Shown here one piece after another: positions 44,101 to 56,471 of a DNA stretch of 64,000 nucleotides. Source of the DNA: Purpureocillium takamizusanense. Its lineage: Eukaryota > Ascomycota > Sordariomycetes > Hypocreales > Ophiocordycipitaceae. Positions within the stretch are counted from its first letter, which is position 1, and each line of letters begins with the position of its first letter. A model generated the notes under the pieces. That model was not told where the DNA came from. It did not search any database and was given only the letters and a program-made list of their open reading frames with translations. The DNA lies in the NCBI RefSeq assembly GCF_022605165.1, contig NC_063068.1:2728001-2792000 (forward strand), read 5' to 3'. A program made the position numbers and the translations under genes.

Positions 44101-45475
44101 ATCCAGACAGCTGCTTTTGGTCGCCGCAAAACTAGTACAGGCATAGGTCCGTCTTCTGTTTCATATCAGGGTCGCCTTGCAGCGCTCCTGCCGTGCAACA
44201 AAATGGACGCCCGTCCGGCCCTCGGAATTGACATGGCCACCACTCAACGAGAGGCGCCGGTCGGCCGGCCTTTCGAGCCCCATTCCCATCATGCGACTCC
44301 CTTCTCGAACGATTCTGCGGCCAGTGCAAACGTTGTAGTATCCGCTTTCGGCCGGGAGCAGACTTTTTTCCTCTGTCCCGCATCGTGAAAGGGGCTCTCA
44401 GTGGTGGAGGCTGCCCAAGGGTCCCGGGTTTTTCAACATCGGACCCATCGCAAATTCCGGCGCCGACATCCACTCTCCAAGCCACGGCAAGCCACCAACG
44501 CCTTGAACAGGCCCGAAGCGCGAGCACGCCCACCTGCAGGGCTGGCTGGCTGCCCGAGAATGTTCTTTGCCCGACCCCGCCAGCTTTGTCAGTCTGACAA
44601 GGCTGAAGGACCCTGGTGCCCGTTGCCGTTGAACCCGAAGGACGGATTGACGTCAAGCCATGGCATTCATTCAAAGGGCTAGTACGAAGTACCAGGAACT
44701 ACGTTAGTCACTAGAACTCATGCCTTGGGGGTTCACGGAGTGGACCGGACATCCTCCGCTGGGTTGGTGGCATCCATCTTCCCGCGTCCTGCTCTCGCCT
44801 CAGTCCGGGTGCCGCGCGGGCCTTGAAGATAATCAGCCGGGAGAAGCAAGCATGGGGCCCGTCCTTCTAGAAGCCGTCCCGGGCACGTCACGGGTCCGGC
44901 ATGGTTCTGCGAACCTGACCAGGGTCGCCCGGTCAGGAGGGTCGTCCGGCCGGCCGGCCGGCATCCTTGAATGGTTCTGTAACAAGACAGTGATGCTGAG
45001 GTCACAATCCGAGCTTGCCGTGTCACCTGGTGCACGATCATACTACGAAGTGCACACGTACCGGGCTTCATTTCTGGCTACCCGGAGCCAAGCTCGGCAT
45101 TGCCAGGATTTCCCGGCTCGGGAGTCGGGACACACGATGCCTGCCTGACACCCAGGTATGCAGGGCTCCTTTGCCTTATGGCCGGCAACAACATCCACTT
45201 CGCTCCAAGCTGGCACGAGCGGCAGGGGACATATGAGTTGTCAGACTAAACACGGATGTCTAGCTAAATCATGCCTTTTCACAGTCTTAGTGCTACAACT
45301 AGACAGTATGAGGGCTTTGATCCCAGACCCGATGGCCGCCTGTACCCCGTGAATTCTGACCTCCTTCAATGGGCCCCTTGTCGAAATGCCCCGCGACGGC
45401 ACTTTCGATGCCGCGCCGAAACCGAACGCCTCCGACATCCTACGGATCGAAGTGTTCCAATTCACATCGCCCACG
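41200..45475. other. Longest gene-poor stretch, about 4.3 kb
   Basis: No gene is supported. Overlapping open frames on both strands around 42.3-43.2 kb cannot be told apart from GC-rich noise. It includes a (GAC)n run at 41689-41718, G/C homopolymers near 41612-41620 and 42161-42170, an (AGC)n stretch near 42890-42910, one full motif copy at 44693-44701 and partial copies near 43410 and 45044. Confidence 0.5.
41689..41718 (+). repeat. (GAC)n microsatellite
   Basis: About nine near-perfect GAC units, one interrupted by GCC. Confidence 0.85.
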
Positions 45476-46104
45476 CTAGAAGATGCCTTGGAGGCCCTGA
45501 CCTCTGGTCGCAGGATCGCCATGCCACTGTTTCTTGCGATTGTCGATGGAGAGTTTGTATGCCCACCCGCGGATCGAACATTTTGCCTTCTGGGGTGGGT
45601 GAGAATACCACAAGCACACGTCGCCGTGGTGTCTGCACTGTGTTAAGGACAAGTCAGCTCTCGCCTGTAGAAACGCCATACCCCCTCCCGAGTCTGAGTC
45701 TCCCCCGGCGCGGGCGGAACTCACGGGAGAATTTTCTTCGCAGGCAACGTGGAACGTCTTAGGCAACTGGAGTTCAGCAAGCAGCTCGTTCACACCGTCC
45801 ATGCTTGCGAATGCCGAGAAGTCCACCATACACTTTTGAGTCTGCACGTTGCACTTCTGTAGGTTGAGAGTAGGGGGGAAACCCCGTTAGCATCAACCTC
45901 CTTATACCGCTGCCATGACGCATGCATGCCCTCACGTAAGAGAATTTGCGTGGCGGGAGAATGGAAATGGGAATGGGAAGAGGGGAGTTTTACGGTAGTG
46001 ACGGCTGCCTCTTTCGTGGTTTTCGCCCAGAAAGCTTCGGCGTTTGCCCAGTCGGCCGGGGTCCAGTTGTCCCCGGGTCGCGAGAAGAGATCGGCGATAG
46101 ACGC
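45476..46104 (-). CDS. Small candidate gene, cysteine-containing, unknown
   Basis: Three exons can be joined without phase conflict, 46104-45898, 45856-45725 and 45637-45476, giving 166 aa. Introns are 41 bp (GTTGAT...CCTACAG, unusually short, CTAAC branch) and 87 bp (GTGAGT...AACACAG). The start MASIADLFSRPGDNW has an alternative 8 codons upstream at 46128. The sequence looks protein-like (TPADWANAEAFWAKTTKEAA; VDFSAFASMDGVNELLAELQLPKTF), with seven cysteines in the middle and C-terminal parts. A 63-bp in-frame GTAAAA...ACGTGAG stretch inside exon 1 could be a further intron. I do not recognise a family, and the gene could be lineage-specific or mispredicted. Confidence 0.4.
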
Positions 46105-47066
46105 CATCGCGGTGGCTGTTGGCTGCATGTTTTTTGTTTTTGTTTTTGTTTTCAGGCTGCGGGTTGGGCGATAGGGGAAGGAAAGTTGTAGTCTGTCGAT
46201 TTGTCGTCGGACAAGATCCTGTCGTGCACATCCCGCGGGGAGACGTGCGAGGGCGGCCGCCAGCTTTTATAAAGATCCCCCCCCCCCGGCCCATCGATGT
46301 GACTTCTGTTTGACTGACTATCTTGCTATATAGGCGGCCACAAGCTTTTGGCATATTGTCGTGTGCCAACTTGTGTGTCAGCGATACACAGGGGCCAAGC
46401 CGCTCGTCCCGACTCTCGTGCATCTAGAATCAAGAAGACAACCTAGCGTCTTCCCATGCCATTATCCAACAATTACTGGCTATGCAAAGATTGGCGTGCG
46501 CCCGGCGCCCCCCTCCCCCTCCCCCCGCGATCGAACCTGACAAAGGTAAAATACCTCCTGCACGGATCTGCTCCGGAGCGCATCGCTTACTGAACGGGCA
46601 ACGACGACTCGGCCCATGCGCGCGCGGGGTGGCCAGGTAGCGTTTCATGTCCCTCTCAGCTTGAGGCGCTTACAAGAAGGGATTGCCTTTGTAGCCAAGG
46701 TCAGGGCGTTAATCTGTAGTGTCATGTGCTCTGACTTTCGTGTGTATTTGTGCCCAGAACCAAGACTCCGGCATTTGACACACTGCCCCGATTTCTTGCG
46801 ATGGACTGGGCGCGAGGGGAGCCGTGCCATAGAACAAGGGACGTACCCATTGCGTACCATGTTGCTCATTACCTTATTCTAATTACATGGGGTAAAACAT
46901 AGTATACTGCTCTGCCCTTTTCCTTGCCCGTGGACAGTCGCACACTGACTGACACGTAATGGGAAAGGGGGCAAATCTGGCACGAAATATGACCTTGCAA
47001 TGCTCCGTCGCTATGTGTCACATCTAATTTGAATACCCCTAGAGAGTTCCTGCCGGAGCATGCCTC
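46105..47066. other. Intergenic: small-gene promoter and DBP8 3' flank
   Basis: Contains TTTATAAAG just before an 11-base C run (46277-46287), about 170 bases upstream of the small candidate gene, and a T-rich TTTTTG repeat at 46132-46151. No gene is supported. Confidence 0.5.
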
Positions 47067-48767
47067 TTACTCGGCCTGAAGCTTCTGCTTGGTTCTCTTC
47101 CTCTTCCCGCCGACTTCCCTACCTTCCTCTACCTCGAGCAACGCCTCCCGCTTCTTCTCGCTCACAATCTTGAGCGCGTCGCGAATGACTCTAGTCTCTA
47201 GATTGACGCCCTCCTCTTCCCAGACCTCGAGCTCGCGGCCCACGCGCTTCTCAATCGCCAGAACTAGCTCCACATCACGTTGGCCGACAAACGTCGCTGC
47301 TTCGCCCTTTCGGCCCGCACGAGCAGTACGACCAACGCGGTGGATGTAGTCATCCGGATCGCGGGGTATGTCGTAGTTGACAACGAGGCTGACTTCAGGA
47401 ATGTCCAGACCGCGGGCTGCCACATCCGTGGCCACCAGGATGCGGGCGGCTGAGGCACGAAATCGTGCAAGGTTGTCAGTTCTTTGGCGCTGAGGAAGCT
47501 TGGAGTGCAGCGAGGTGACCCGGTGGTCCAGGAGCCGGAGCAGGTGATGCAGATACTCGGCTGTCGAAGTCCTATTGCAAAAGATGATGACCGTCTTGTC
47601 CTGGTTTGCTTCCGTGAGGAGAAAGACGTGCAGGTAGTGCTCCTTGTGGGTGACGGGTATTTGAATGTGCGTCTGCGTGAGTGTCGTAGGGATGGCAAGC
47701 ATCTGGGTATCAACTTCGCAGACAAAGACGGGCGGCTTGCCCGGCTTCTGGGGCATATTCTTGAGGGCTCGAACTTCGGGGGTGATGGTGGCCGTGAAGA
47801 GTAATGTCTGGCGCTCCGTAGCGGGCGGTAACACACCCAGACATTCCTCCACGTCTGGAAGCATGCTGCCCGGCCCGGAGGCATGCAGTAACCTGTCCGC
47901 TTCGTCTAACACGACAAAGCGCACGCGTCGGAGCCCACAGACAGTGTCCTCGCCAGACGACCTGATGTGGTCTGCTAGGCGGCCAGGCGTGGCGATGACG
48001 ATGTGAGGCCGTTGGGACAGGGCGATGGCCTGAGCGCGCATATCCGATCCACCAGTCACGAGGATAGCCTTGAGGCTTTGGGGCGAGGAGATGGCCTTGA
48101 ACTGCTCGTATATCTGCAAGGCCAACTCTCTGGTGGGCGTCAAAACGACGCCGAAAATGGCACTTGGATCTTCTGCCCACTTCTGCAGAATAGGCACGGC
48201 GAAGGCAACCGTCTTTCCGGAACCAGTCCTGCTGCCGCCGATGCAGTCTCTGCCCTTTAGGATCTCGGGGATGCAACCCTTTTGAATGCCGGTGGGTCTC
48301 TTGATGGCCATGTTCCCGAGGGACTGCACGAGCCAGGGACGGACCTGAAGAGAGGAAAAGGTTGTATTTGGATCAAGTGGCGCCTGGATGCGATTCCGCG
48401 GTGCGGCTATGGTGGTGCCATTGGTGGCCGCCTGCGCCGTTCGCTTGACCCGCGACGGGGCTGCAATGGCGGATATGGCAGCCTTGAAACCCTCGAGACC
48501 ATTGACTTGATCGCCATCGTCCTCGTCCTCGTCGTCATAGGCGGCGGCGGCGGCGGCGGTTTGGAGCTCTGCGCGAGTGGCTTCGGCAGTGGGCGACGTC
48601 CGGCGACGCTTCCGCGAAGCGTTGTTGTCTAAGTAGTCAGACTCGCTAGATGAACCCGACTCACTGCGCATGCTGGCGGCGTCCGAGTCTGAGTCTGCGT
48701 GATCCATAGCAGCGCGCATCGTGGCCGTCGGGTTGGTCTGGGGGCGGCTCCCTGGTCGTGAAGCCAT
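47067..48767 (-). CDS. dbp8: ATP-dependent RNA helicase DBP8 (DEAD box)
   Basis: A single exon of 566 aa. After an acidic, serine-rich N-terminus (about 1-110) come all helicase motifs. These are the Q motif ([22 protein letters not shown]), I (SRTGSGKT), Ia (PTRELA), Ib (TPGRL), II (DEAD), III (TAT), IV (IIFCNRT), V ([10 protein letters not shown]) and VI (HRVGRTAR). A Lys/Arg-rich tail ends the protein. The phrase [20 protein letters not shown] is characteristic of DBP8, a nucleolar helicase needed for 18S rRNA maturation in the small-subunit processome. Motif III is TAT rather than SAT; this also occurs in other DBP8/DDX49 proteins as far as I recall. Confidence 0.93.
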   Translation of the reverse strand: MASRPGSRPQTNPTATMRAAMDHADSDSDAASMRSESGSSSESDYLDNNASRKRRRTSPTAEATRAELQTAAAAAAYDDEDEDDGDQVNGLEGFKAAISAIAAPSRVKRTAQAATNGTTIAAPRNRIQAPLDPNTTFSSLQVRPWLVQSLGNMAIKRPTGIQKGCIPEILKGRDCIGGSRTGSGKTVAFAVPILQKWAEDPSAIFGVVLTPTRELALQIYEQFKAISSPQSLKAILVTGGSDMRAQAIALSQRPHIVIATPGRLADHIRSSGEDTVCGLRRVRFVVLDEADRLLHASGPGSMLPDVEECLGVLPPATERQTLLFTATITPEVRALKNMPQKPGKPPVFVCEVDTQMLAIPTTLTQTHIQIPVTHKEHYLHVFLLTEANQDKTVIIFCNRTSTAEYLHHLLRLLDHRVTSLHSKLPQRQRTDNLARFRASAARILVATDVAARGLDIPEVSLVVNYDIPRDPDDYIHRVGRTARAGRKGEAATFVGQRDVELVLAIEKRVGRELEVWEEEGVNLETRVIRDALKIVSEKKREALLEVEEGREVGGKRKRTKQKLQAE

Positions 48768-51700
48768 AGCAGAAAATTTGGCGATTCTGCCGCCGCGAGG
48801 CGAAAGTCGGACAGAACGGGACCCTTCGGGGCAGGAAGGCGGTGGGGGCTAGACACTTACAGTGGGTGGGGTCCGGTGAGCGGGCCAGGTGGGGTTGACG
48901 TTAGGCCGCCTGTCGAGGATGGACAAGATTCAGGTACCGAAGTGTCTTGTCTTGAGGATGAGTGCTACTACTGGATTGAGAGGGTACGTACCGCAATTGA
49001 CAGTGCAGCGACATCCGCATCGCGTTATCGCCGCCATCCGACGTCGACAACGCCTGTGGGCGAAATGCTCGCGTCCGTTCGGCAGCGTCTGGGCCCGCGC
49101 GCGCACGGATCTGCAAGCGGCTGGTGACGCCGAAACGTGCAGCACGTCTTCGAAATTAAAGGGCGCCGCGTCGGCAGCTTCTTGCACCCATGTTGGCGGC
49201 TCGGCAGTGGCCAGCCTCGAGCCTGGGAAACGCGATGACGGGACCCCAGTACGAGGTACGTTAGTACGAAGTAGCACACAGCCAGCTGGCCGGCGCTGCA
49301 ACACCCTCAACTCGAAGCAATGCACCAAGTTGGACCGGGGCTGGTAGACGCGCGCTTGCAGGACCTGTGACGGGGGCGCTCCGCAGTATACTACTAGTAG
49401 TTCCGTCCGCTCCCCTGGGCTCAACCATCGTTGCTCTTGACCGACGGTTCAAGGGGTGAGGCGCCCGTCGCAGGGATGCCTTGCTCTCCTGACACGCCTA
49501 CCGTGTGGAGATTGGTCACACGGCGCTGCAGCTCCAGAGTCGGAAAGCCAGCGGGTTTCCGAGCGCGGCCTCTGTTCTGTGCCTGGCAGGACGACCAGAC
49601 AACATGACCACGAAAAAGTCACGGCAGTGGGCTGCATTGGCTGTGCCTTGTTTCCGCTGCCTGGCTGTGGCCTGAGAAAGTCGTGGAATTGTGCGTCCTG
49701 TCATCAATGGTGCTCTCCGGTTTGCAATCGGCCGCTTCGAGCTTATGCTTCGTACGATAGGTACAAAGCATTTCGTGGGTTCTTTCGAGTCATATGCCAG
49801 TGTCAAGGCTTCTCTGCGCTTGGAGCGTCTCTAGTTGCCACACGCAAGCGCGGCACGCGAGAGCACAGACGAAAGTGAGCGAGATCTCTGTCTGTCTGGA
49901 TCAGCCACGAGTCCTGACTCATGAGACAGACCGCTCATCACCGAGGAGAGGCAGCGGCGACGCAATCTACCGAGCAAGTTTCCCTTCACACACATACACA
50001 CGCACGCACGAAGGAGCAGTGCTGGACTGGATCCTTGGTAGTATTCCGTGCGACTCGCAGAGGTGTTTGGCCTTGCCGTCAGCGAGAGCGTGGTCAGCCT
50101 GTCTTTCCGATGCGTCCAGTGCACCCACCATCAAAGGCCTATCCCCTGTCCTCGGCTTCTGATGGGCTGGTCCTTGTCCCCATGCCGCACTCCCGGCTGC
50201 AAACAATGCGAGCCGGGCAGCCGGTGGACTGAGTCCGCCTCGTTCCATTGGCGAGCTGTGACGCAGGCTGATGGACTGATGGGAGCCCCCTCCCCCGGGT
50301 GGTGAATGTGAAGGACCAAAGTGGTCAGAGTCACCAACCGGGGGGGAGTACGACGCATTCGCAACATCTCAATGGCACTTTGCCGTCAGCCCAGTATCGT
50401 GATCCGCAGAGGCAGCGACGACTAATCGTCTGATCGTCCGTCCGATGAGGTCCGACATACTTCGTAGGTACGCAACGTCGTGGAGCTGACAGCGTCAGAG
50501 CCGACGTGGCAGCTGGTGGCCACGCCAGGATGCCAGGCCAGTCCCCCCCACTGTGCTTCCGGGGTGATTGGCGCCAAACGGCCCGCTGCCCGCCGCCAGC
50601 ATTGCCTGTTGTCGCCTGCCCGCTGGCCCCTGGCAATCACTCCCCGGAATGGTCCAGCCAGGGCTCCAGGGGCGCCAGGCCTCGCCGCTTCCAAGCCAGC
50701 CAGGGATCAGGCTGCCGCGAGCCCGCAGCTTTCATTGGGGGGGATGCCGATATTGCCCCCCCCCTCGGGGCTTCAGCGGCTGCCTCCAGTCGCTACGTAC
50801 CATCACGGGAGCCACTGGACGCACGGTGCGCAACGCCCCCCCAAGCCCAAGGTGTGCTGGGCGGGCAAGGGTGTGTGCTCGGAGTCCGGGGAGGCATGGC
50901 ATAACCGCGGGTGCTTGATGTGCACCGACTTTGGGCTGTATCATGAGGCACCGTGGCACCCACCCCTTTCGCTCTCGCCGTTGGTGGTGTGTGTGCCAGG
51001 CCAAACGCGCAAAGTACATACGCAACGATCATTACTCACTGCACGAAGTACTGCATCCCGGAGATCATCGAGGCGGGAGGCGGCCAAGGTCTAGTAGTGG
51101 CTGCTCTGCCAGCCAGCTTTGTCGGTCAGTGAGGTGGAGTCAATACCTACCGGCATCTCGCCCTAGCCAAGTACTTGAGGCAGATGTAGACGGTGGAAGA
51201 GGCCCTGGTGGGCGGGAGGACGAACCGACCGGCCCTGTCGATGCCAGCTTCGGGCCTCGACCGACCACCACCACCACCACCACCTCCTCCTCCTCCTCCT
51301 CCTCTTCTTTACTCCTCTTCCTCGACCCAACTGGCCGGTTACCGCCATATCGCTTCTTCCGGGGAGCGCCTTCCTACTTTTCGCATTGCGTCCCCGACCA
51401 TCTTCCTCATTCTTCGACTTTGCTACTAATCGCCTTCCCATCGCAGCAGCGTTCAGCAGGCCTTCTTCCCACCAAGGTAGCTGTCGTTGCCAAACTCCCG
51501 TCCCCACCATTGGGCAGTTCCCTCGTCTCCCACGGCTCGCCTCACGACCCTCGTCGCCGTAGCCGGCTCGGCGTCAAATAGACACTCGCGTCGTCATCTC
51601 TCGACCCAGACCTTGCCTTTACCTTTCGTGACGGCTGACGAATCTCGTTTCAAACGACACTGATCCCACGACGGCCCCGACCCCCAGCCAGTGTCGGACC

Positions 51701-52069
51701 CGGTCCACCGACTACTGCTGCCGCCGCCGTTCTGACGTCTTGCCGCCCCATTCTATCGTAGTGCGGTGCCACGACTTCTGGCGGTCTTTTCCACGACTTC
51801 TTGCTTTACCTGCATCGCCGTCACACCAACAGCCGCCGACTGTCCGCCCCTCATCAGCTCCGTGCAAGCTGCCTTGGCTGGGCGGTTCGACGCCATCATG
51901 AGCGACCCGACCTCGCACTCCCAGACCACCGAGCCACTCTCACAACACGTGCGTGACCTACCCCTATGTGCAGAGCTTTCCGGCCAAGTTCTCGCTGACC
52001 GGTTCTCATTAGCCGCTCTCCTCCTCTTCCACCCCAGCCTCGCTCGCAACCCCGAACCCTATCCCTCAA
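48768..52069. other. Long divergent promoter region (DBP8 / MAPKK)
   Basis: About 3.3 kb with no supported gene. Full motif copies at 49265-49273 and 50458-50466, a CCA/CCT microsatellite at about 51264-51305, and CT-rich stretches from 51280 to 51700 typical of fungal transcription start regions. The last kilobase is probably the MAPKK 5' leader. Confidence 0.5.
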
Positions 52070-53678
52070 ATGTCCTCCCCGGCGCCAATACTCCGCCCTG
52101 CCATTCCCGGCACGAGGGGCGGCGGTGGACGGCCGCCCAGGCTAGGCCTCGCCATCCCTCCCTCCCCGAACGTTAAGCCCGTCGGTAACCAGCCTGGGCA
52201 GCAGGCTGCCCCTCGGCCGCCGCTCCCGACGTTACATCTAGCGACGCCCATGGGCAGTCAAATAACTCCATATGAACAACCCCCTAGATCCCAAGGAACT
52301 CAGCCGGGTCACTCGGCAGACGGTGGAAGCGAGAGTAGTGCAGCCCACTCGAGGTCGGGAAGCTTCGGCCCCCTTGATGGGAGGGCGAGCAACCCGACGT
52401 CAGCTGGGTCCCAGTACTCGGCACTGTCGTTTGCATCCCAGTATGGCATCCCAGTCACGAGAGCACAAGGGACCCCGGATCCTGTATCCGCAGTGGGTTC
52501 AATGTACTCGGAGAGAAGTGAAGGCGGCGTGGCCATGGAGCGGGATGGCAGCCTGCAAGGGCTGGAGGCTTTCGACCAGCTGAGCCTCGACCGGGCGAGA
52601 AACGCAGACGTCGAGGAGCTTGACGATGAAGGATGGAGGATTGCGAGCATGGAGAAGCGCATCGTCGAATTAGGAAATCTGGGTGAGGGAGCGGGCGGTG
52701 CCGTCACCAAGTGCATGCTCAACGGCGGAAAGACTGTCTTTGCCTTGAAGGTGCGTGAGACGGGAGACGTTTGGGCTGACTCGGATGGGGTGAAACTGAC
52801 ACTGTCTTTGTCTCCAGGTCATCACTACGAACCCCGACCCAGACGTCAAGAAGCAAATTGTTCGAGAGCTCGGCTTCAACAAGGAGTGTGCCTCGGAACA
52901 CATCTGCCGCTACTACGGAGCCTTTGTCGATCCCTCTACTGCCACCATATCCATCGCCATGGAGTTTTGCGAGGGTGGGTCCCTGGACAGCATCTACAAG
53001 GAAGTCAAGCGACTGGGTGGCCGGACAGGCGAAAAGGTTCTTGGCAAGATCGCCGAGGGCGTCCTCAGCGGACTTACGTACCTCCACACGCGCCGCATCA
53101 TCCACAGAGACATCAAACCGTCCAACATACTCCTCTGCCGGGACGGTGCTGTCAAGCTGTGCGATTTCGGTGTATCGGGCGATTTCGGCACCAAGGGCGA
53201 GGCAAACACCTTCATCGGCACCAGCTATTACATGGCGCCGGAACGTATTACTGGCCAGTCCTACACCATTACCTCTGATGTATGGTCCACCGGCGTCACA
53301 CTGCTCGAGGTAGCGCAGCATCGCTTCCCGTTCCCGGCTGATGGAACGGAGATGCAGCCTCGCGCCGGGCTCATCGACCTCTTGACGTACATTGTGCGTC
53401 AGCCCGTACCGAAACTGAAGGATGAGCCCGATATGGATGTGTACTGGAGCGACAACTTCAAATATTTCATTGAGTGCTGGTAAGATGCTTGTCCGCCGGT
53501 ATGCGATCTTCCTTGCTAACAGACCCGCCTCAGCTTGGAGAAGCAGCCTCATCGCAGAGCGAGCCCGTGGAAGATGATGGAGCATCCATGGATGGTCGAC
53601 ATGCGGGCAAAACGGGTCAACATGGTCAAATACCTGTCTTTCGTATGGGGTTGGGACGAGACGCCTGCGGGAACGTGA
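52070..53678 (+). CDS. MAP kinase kinase of the cell-wall-integrity pathway (MKK1/MKK2 type)
   Basis: Exons 52070-52750, 52818-53479 and 53534-53678, with introns of 67 and 54 bp, give 495 aa; the junctions read FALK-VITTN and IECC-LEKQ. The first 200 residues are Pro/Ser-rich and carry [10 protein letters not shown]...[13 protein letters not shown], typical of filamentous-fungal Mkk1. The kinase domain has the glycine loop LGEGAGGAV, Lys in [21 protein letters not shown], and the activation loop ending [12 protein letters not shown], with Ser/Thr sites for the upstream MAPKKK. It should phosphorylate the Slt2-type MAPK in response to wall stress. The C-terminal [16 protein letters not shown] is also Mkk-like. 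A 14-base G run follows the stop codon. Confidence 0.93.
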
Positions 53679-54165
53679 TTGACCTGTTGGGGGGGGGGGG
53701 GGTCTCATTGCATGCCATAGCAGCAACGGAACAAGGCGAGGCGCGTGCTGGCCACCGATTAAACGGTCGAATAGCAGCATGGTACGGTCGCACTCTATGT
53801 AATGGCTAGACGAGCCAAGTGCAGAAGAAGGGATAAGGTTGGCCGAGGTCGGTGCTGAAGATAACGACTCGACTAAATGGAAGGCCGGGGCGAGAAGTGG
53901 CCATACGTCATGTCCATGTTCTTAATTGACACGCAGCATGCAGTTGCGTCGCAAAGGATGAGTGCTACAGCATCCCAGGAAAGTGCTGGGCTGAATCGGA
54001 GTTTGTGAAGGGTCATGCGTGCAAGGAACACATGGTGCCTGTGCCTTTCTTTTCTAGGGCTTTCTCTTTCTCGTATTACGAAGCTTATAGCGTATAGGAT
54101 TGGGCATCAAATGGTTGAGCTTGCTGAGGTCTAGTGGGGACACGTACGTCATTCGTGTCGCCGCT
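53679..54165. other. Intergenic between converging gene ends
   Basis: Contains the 14-base G run (53689-53702) just after the MAPKK stop and a partial motif copy at 54077. No gene. Confidence 0.6.
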
Positions 54166-56471
54166 TCATTCTTTCGTTTCCTTTGTAGGTTTCTCGCTGG
54201 CTGTCTCCTCCGGCGGATCGCCCATGAGCTCTCTCAGTGCGACGGTCGCGTAGGCACTGCTCCCCAGCTGGAACTTGACGACCGCCGCAATCTTGTCCGG
54301 CTCGGCAGCGGGATCTTGATCGGCCAACACATCGGCAATTGCATCCCCGCTCACGTTGTGAGCCGAACCCTCCCCACAGCCCTCCTCCGTCTTTGCGCGC
54401 TTGTTGGCGCCTTCGCCGTCGGTCTCGCCACGGCGACGCTTGCCGCCGCTACCGATGCCATCTCCGGCCAACTTGATGACATCGAGATCCGTTGGGTGCA
54501 TTTGCTCCGTGTCGTCCGCGTATAGCCGCATTTCGAGGCTTGGCTCGGCGAGGAACCGATGCATGAGCTTACGGTACCGGCCAGGAAGGCTGAACTCGCG
54601 GCGCAGGCGGCGCATGTTGTGCGGATCGAGCGCGCCGTTCTCCTCGCGGCCCATGAATTCCTCGTAGAAGCGGCCAATATCGTTGTCTGGGTAGCGCACG
54701 TCGTACCCCGGCGACGGGAGGACCACATCGTGAATGGTGAATCGCCCGCCGGTGGCCTCCTCTTCTGTGAGCGGCCGGGCACGAACAGCATCATCGTCGG
54801 CCTCATCGCCCGGATTGACAATCTCATCGCCGTCCTGGTCCTTCTCGGTAGCGGGTGGCGCGGCGTCGGCAGCGTCTGAGATGACGAGATCGCCCGCGAT
54901 GACCTTGTCTCCGTGGAGCTCCCACCGTCGGCTGGCAACATGGTTCCAGACATGCGACTGGTAAGCGTGAAGGTACATGGATCGCAGGCCCCTAGTGATG
55001 TGTGTCAAAGCGCCGGCGTAGTCCTTGAGCGCGCCGGTCCCCATGCGCGTCAGGTGGCGCAGGATGCACGACTCAGCCGTGTACCTGCCAGGTATGATGC
55101 GAGCGGCCTTGGAAACGTCCTTGCCGGTGAGAAAGAGCATGCAGGCATGGTGCCGGGCGTACTCATCACGCTTCATGGCCTCAGCAGGGACCTCGCCGGC
55201 TGCGGCTTTCGCTGCAATCTCAGGGTCGAAGCTGAGGAGGGCTTTGACGGCCTCTTCCCACTTGTTGCCAAGGATAAGCTTGCCAATTTCGTGAGTGCCG
55301 ATATCGTACGTACCGAAGCGCTGATGTCCAAAATAGTTGATCCAACCGTGCCGAGCCATGTGGTCCAGGGCTTCCTGCACTCGTCTCCGCATCCTCTCGA
55401 GGCGCACCGCAGTCGGGGTGTCGGCAGACTCGCCGACAACTTTGCAGTTTTTGAGGGTAATGACAAATTCGTTTCCGAGAAGCTGTCCAAGATGGATTGG
55501 GTCATCACGATACGCGTAGTCACCCGTCGCGATACCCCAGAGCTTGCTGTTCGTGCCAGCAAGGGCGCGTTGCCTCATATACCTAACGGAACAGCGTTGA
55601 GCAGTCGACGCCCGCCTATCCTTGGTTCCCGCATAGCCAATGGATTGTGGCTTAATGCGAAGCATGCGCGCGATCTGGTTGACTGCGTCCATGGTGTCGC
55701 GGTTGTCCTTGTAGAGCGTGAAGTGAAGGTATTCACCGGTAGGCTTGTCATCAGGCTGTCCGCGGGCACCGCGGTTGCGCTTTTTTCCCTTTCGTAACGG
55801 GACCTTGGTAGCCATAATCGCACCTGTGCCATCGGTGGACGTCTCGAGCCGGGATTTGAAAATGCGGCGCACCTCGCCATGTATTTGGCCGCGCTTCGAC
55901 TTGTCTTCCAAGGGACCAGAGCTGACAGACGCCACTTGCTGTCCTTCGGCAATCCCTTCGCCGTTGACAAGCTTGACAAGATCTTGGGCGAATGTTTCGT
56001 TGACGAGGCCGGCCAGGACGGCAATGTCGTCAGGTGAAATCTCCGTCTTGTGTTCCGCCGGAGTGGTAGCGGACGTCTGTGTCTCATCTAACGCTTCAAT
56101 TGTGGGAGCATCCTCTTCTACACCCTTTTCTGCTTTTGATTGAGGGGTCTGCTAGGCTCTTTATTAGTGTTTGAGAAGCGCAACCTCCCCGTTGGGACAG
56201 CGGCACACCTTGGATATCGGCTCGTCGTTCATGCCAATGCTGCTTAAGTGTACCACCTTGCCATCCTTGGTGATTTCGTTGACTTGAAAGTCGGAGAATC
56301 TACAGATGGTCAGAGAAACCCATCCGCCGAGTTCCGAGGTCCATATAGCGCTCACCGAACACGCTGCTCACCGGTCCAGACTATGGCCAATGGTGTTGTG
56401 CGCTGCGTGATGCCAATCAACTGAGAGTGCGACGCGCTTCCTCGCGTGACGTAGTGAGGCTGGTCCGCCAT
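54166..56471 (-). CDS. pus7: tRNA/RNA pseudouridine synthase PUS7 (TruD family)
   Basis: Exons 56471-56356, 56299-56209 and 56151-54166 join across introns of 56 and 57 bp to give 730 aa. Junctions read GEQRVRFSDFQVNEI and EPISK-QTPQS, matching the Pus7 N-terminal motif. The catalytic aspartate is in IGYAGTKDRRAST. Other TruD elements: NQIARMLRIKPQS, NEFVITLKNC, HGWINYFGHQRFGT, and LRSMYLHAYQSHVWN, with the substrate-binding Asn and Phe. A charged insert (about residues 440-480) is of the kind that enlarges eukaryotic TRUD domains. The enzyme makes pseudouridine at position 13 of cytoplasmic tRNAs, at U2 snRNA and in mRNAs at UNUAR sites. The 5' end is divergent from the SRA-YDG gene. Confidence 0.92.
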
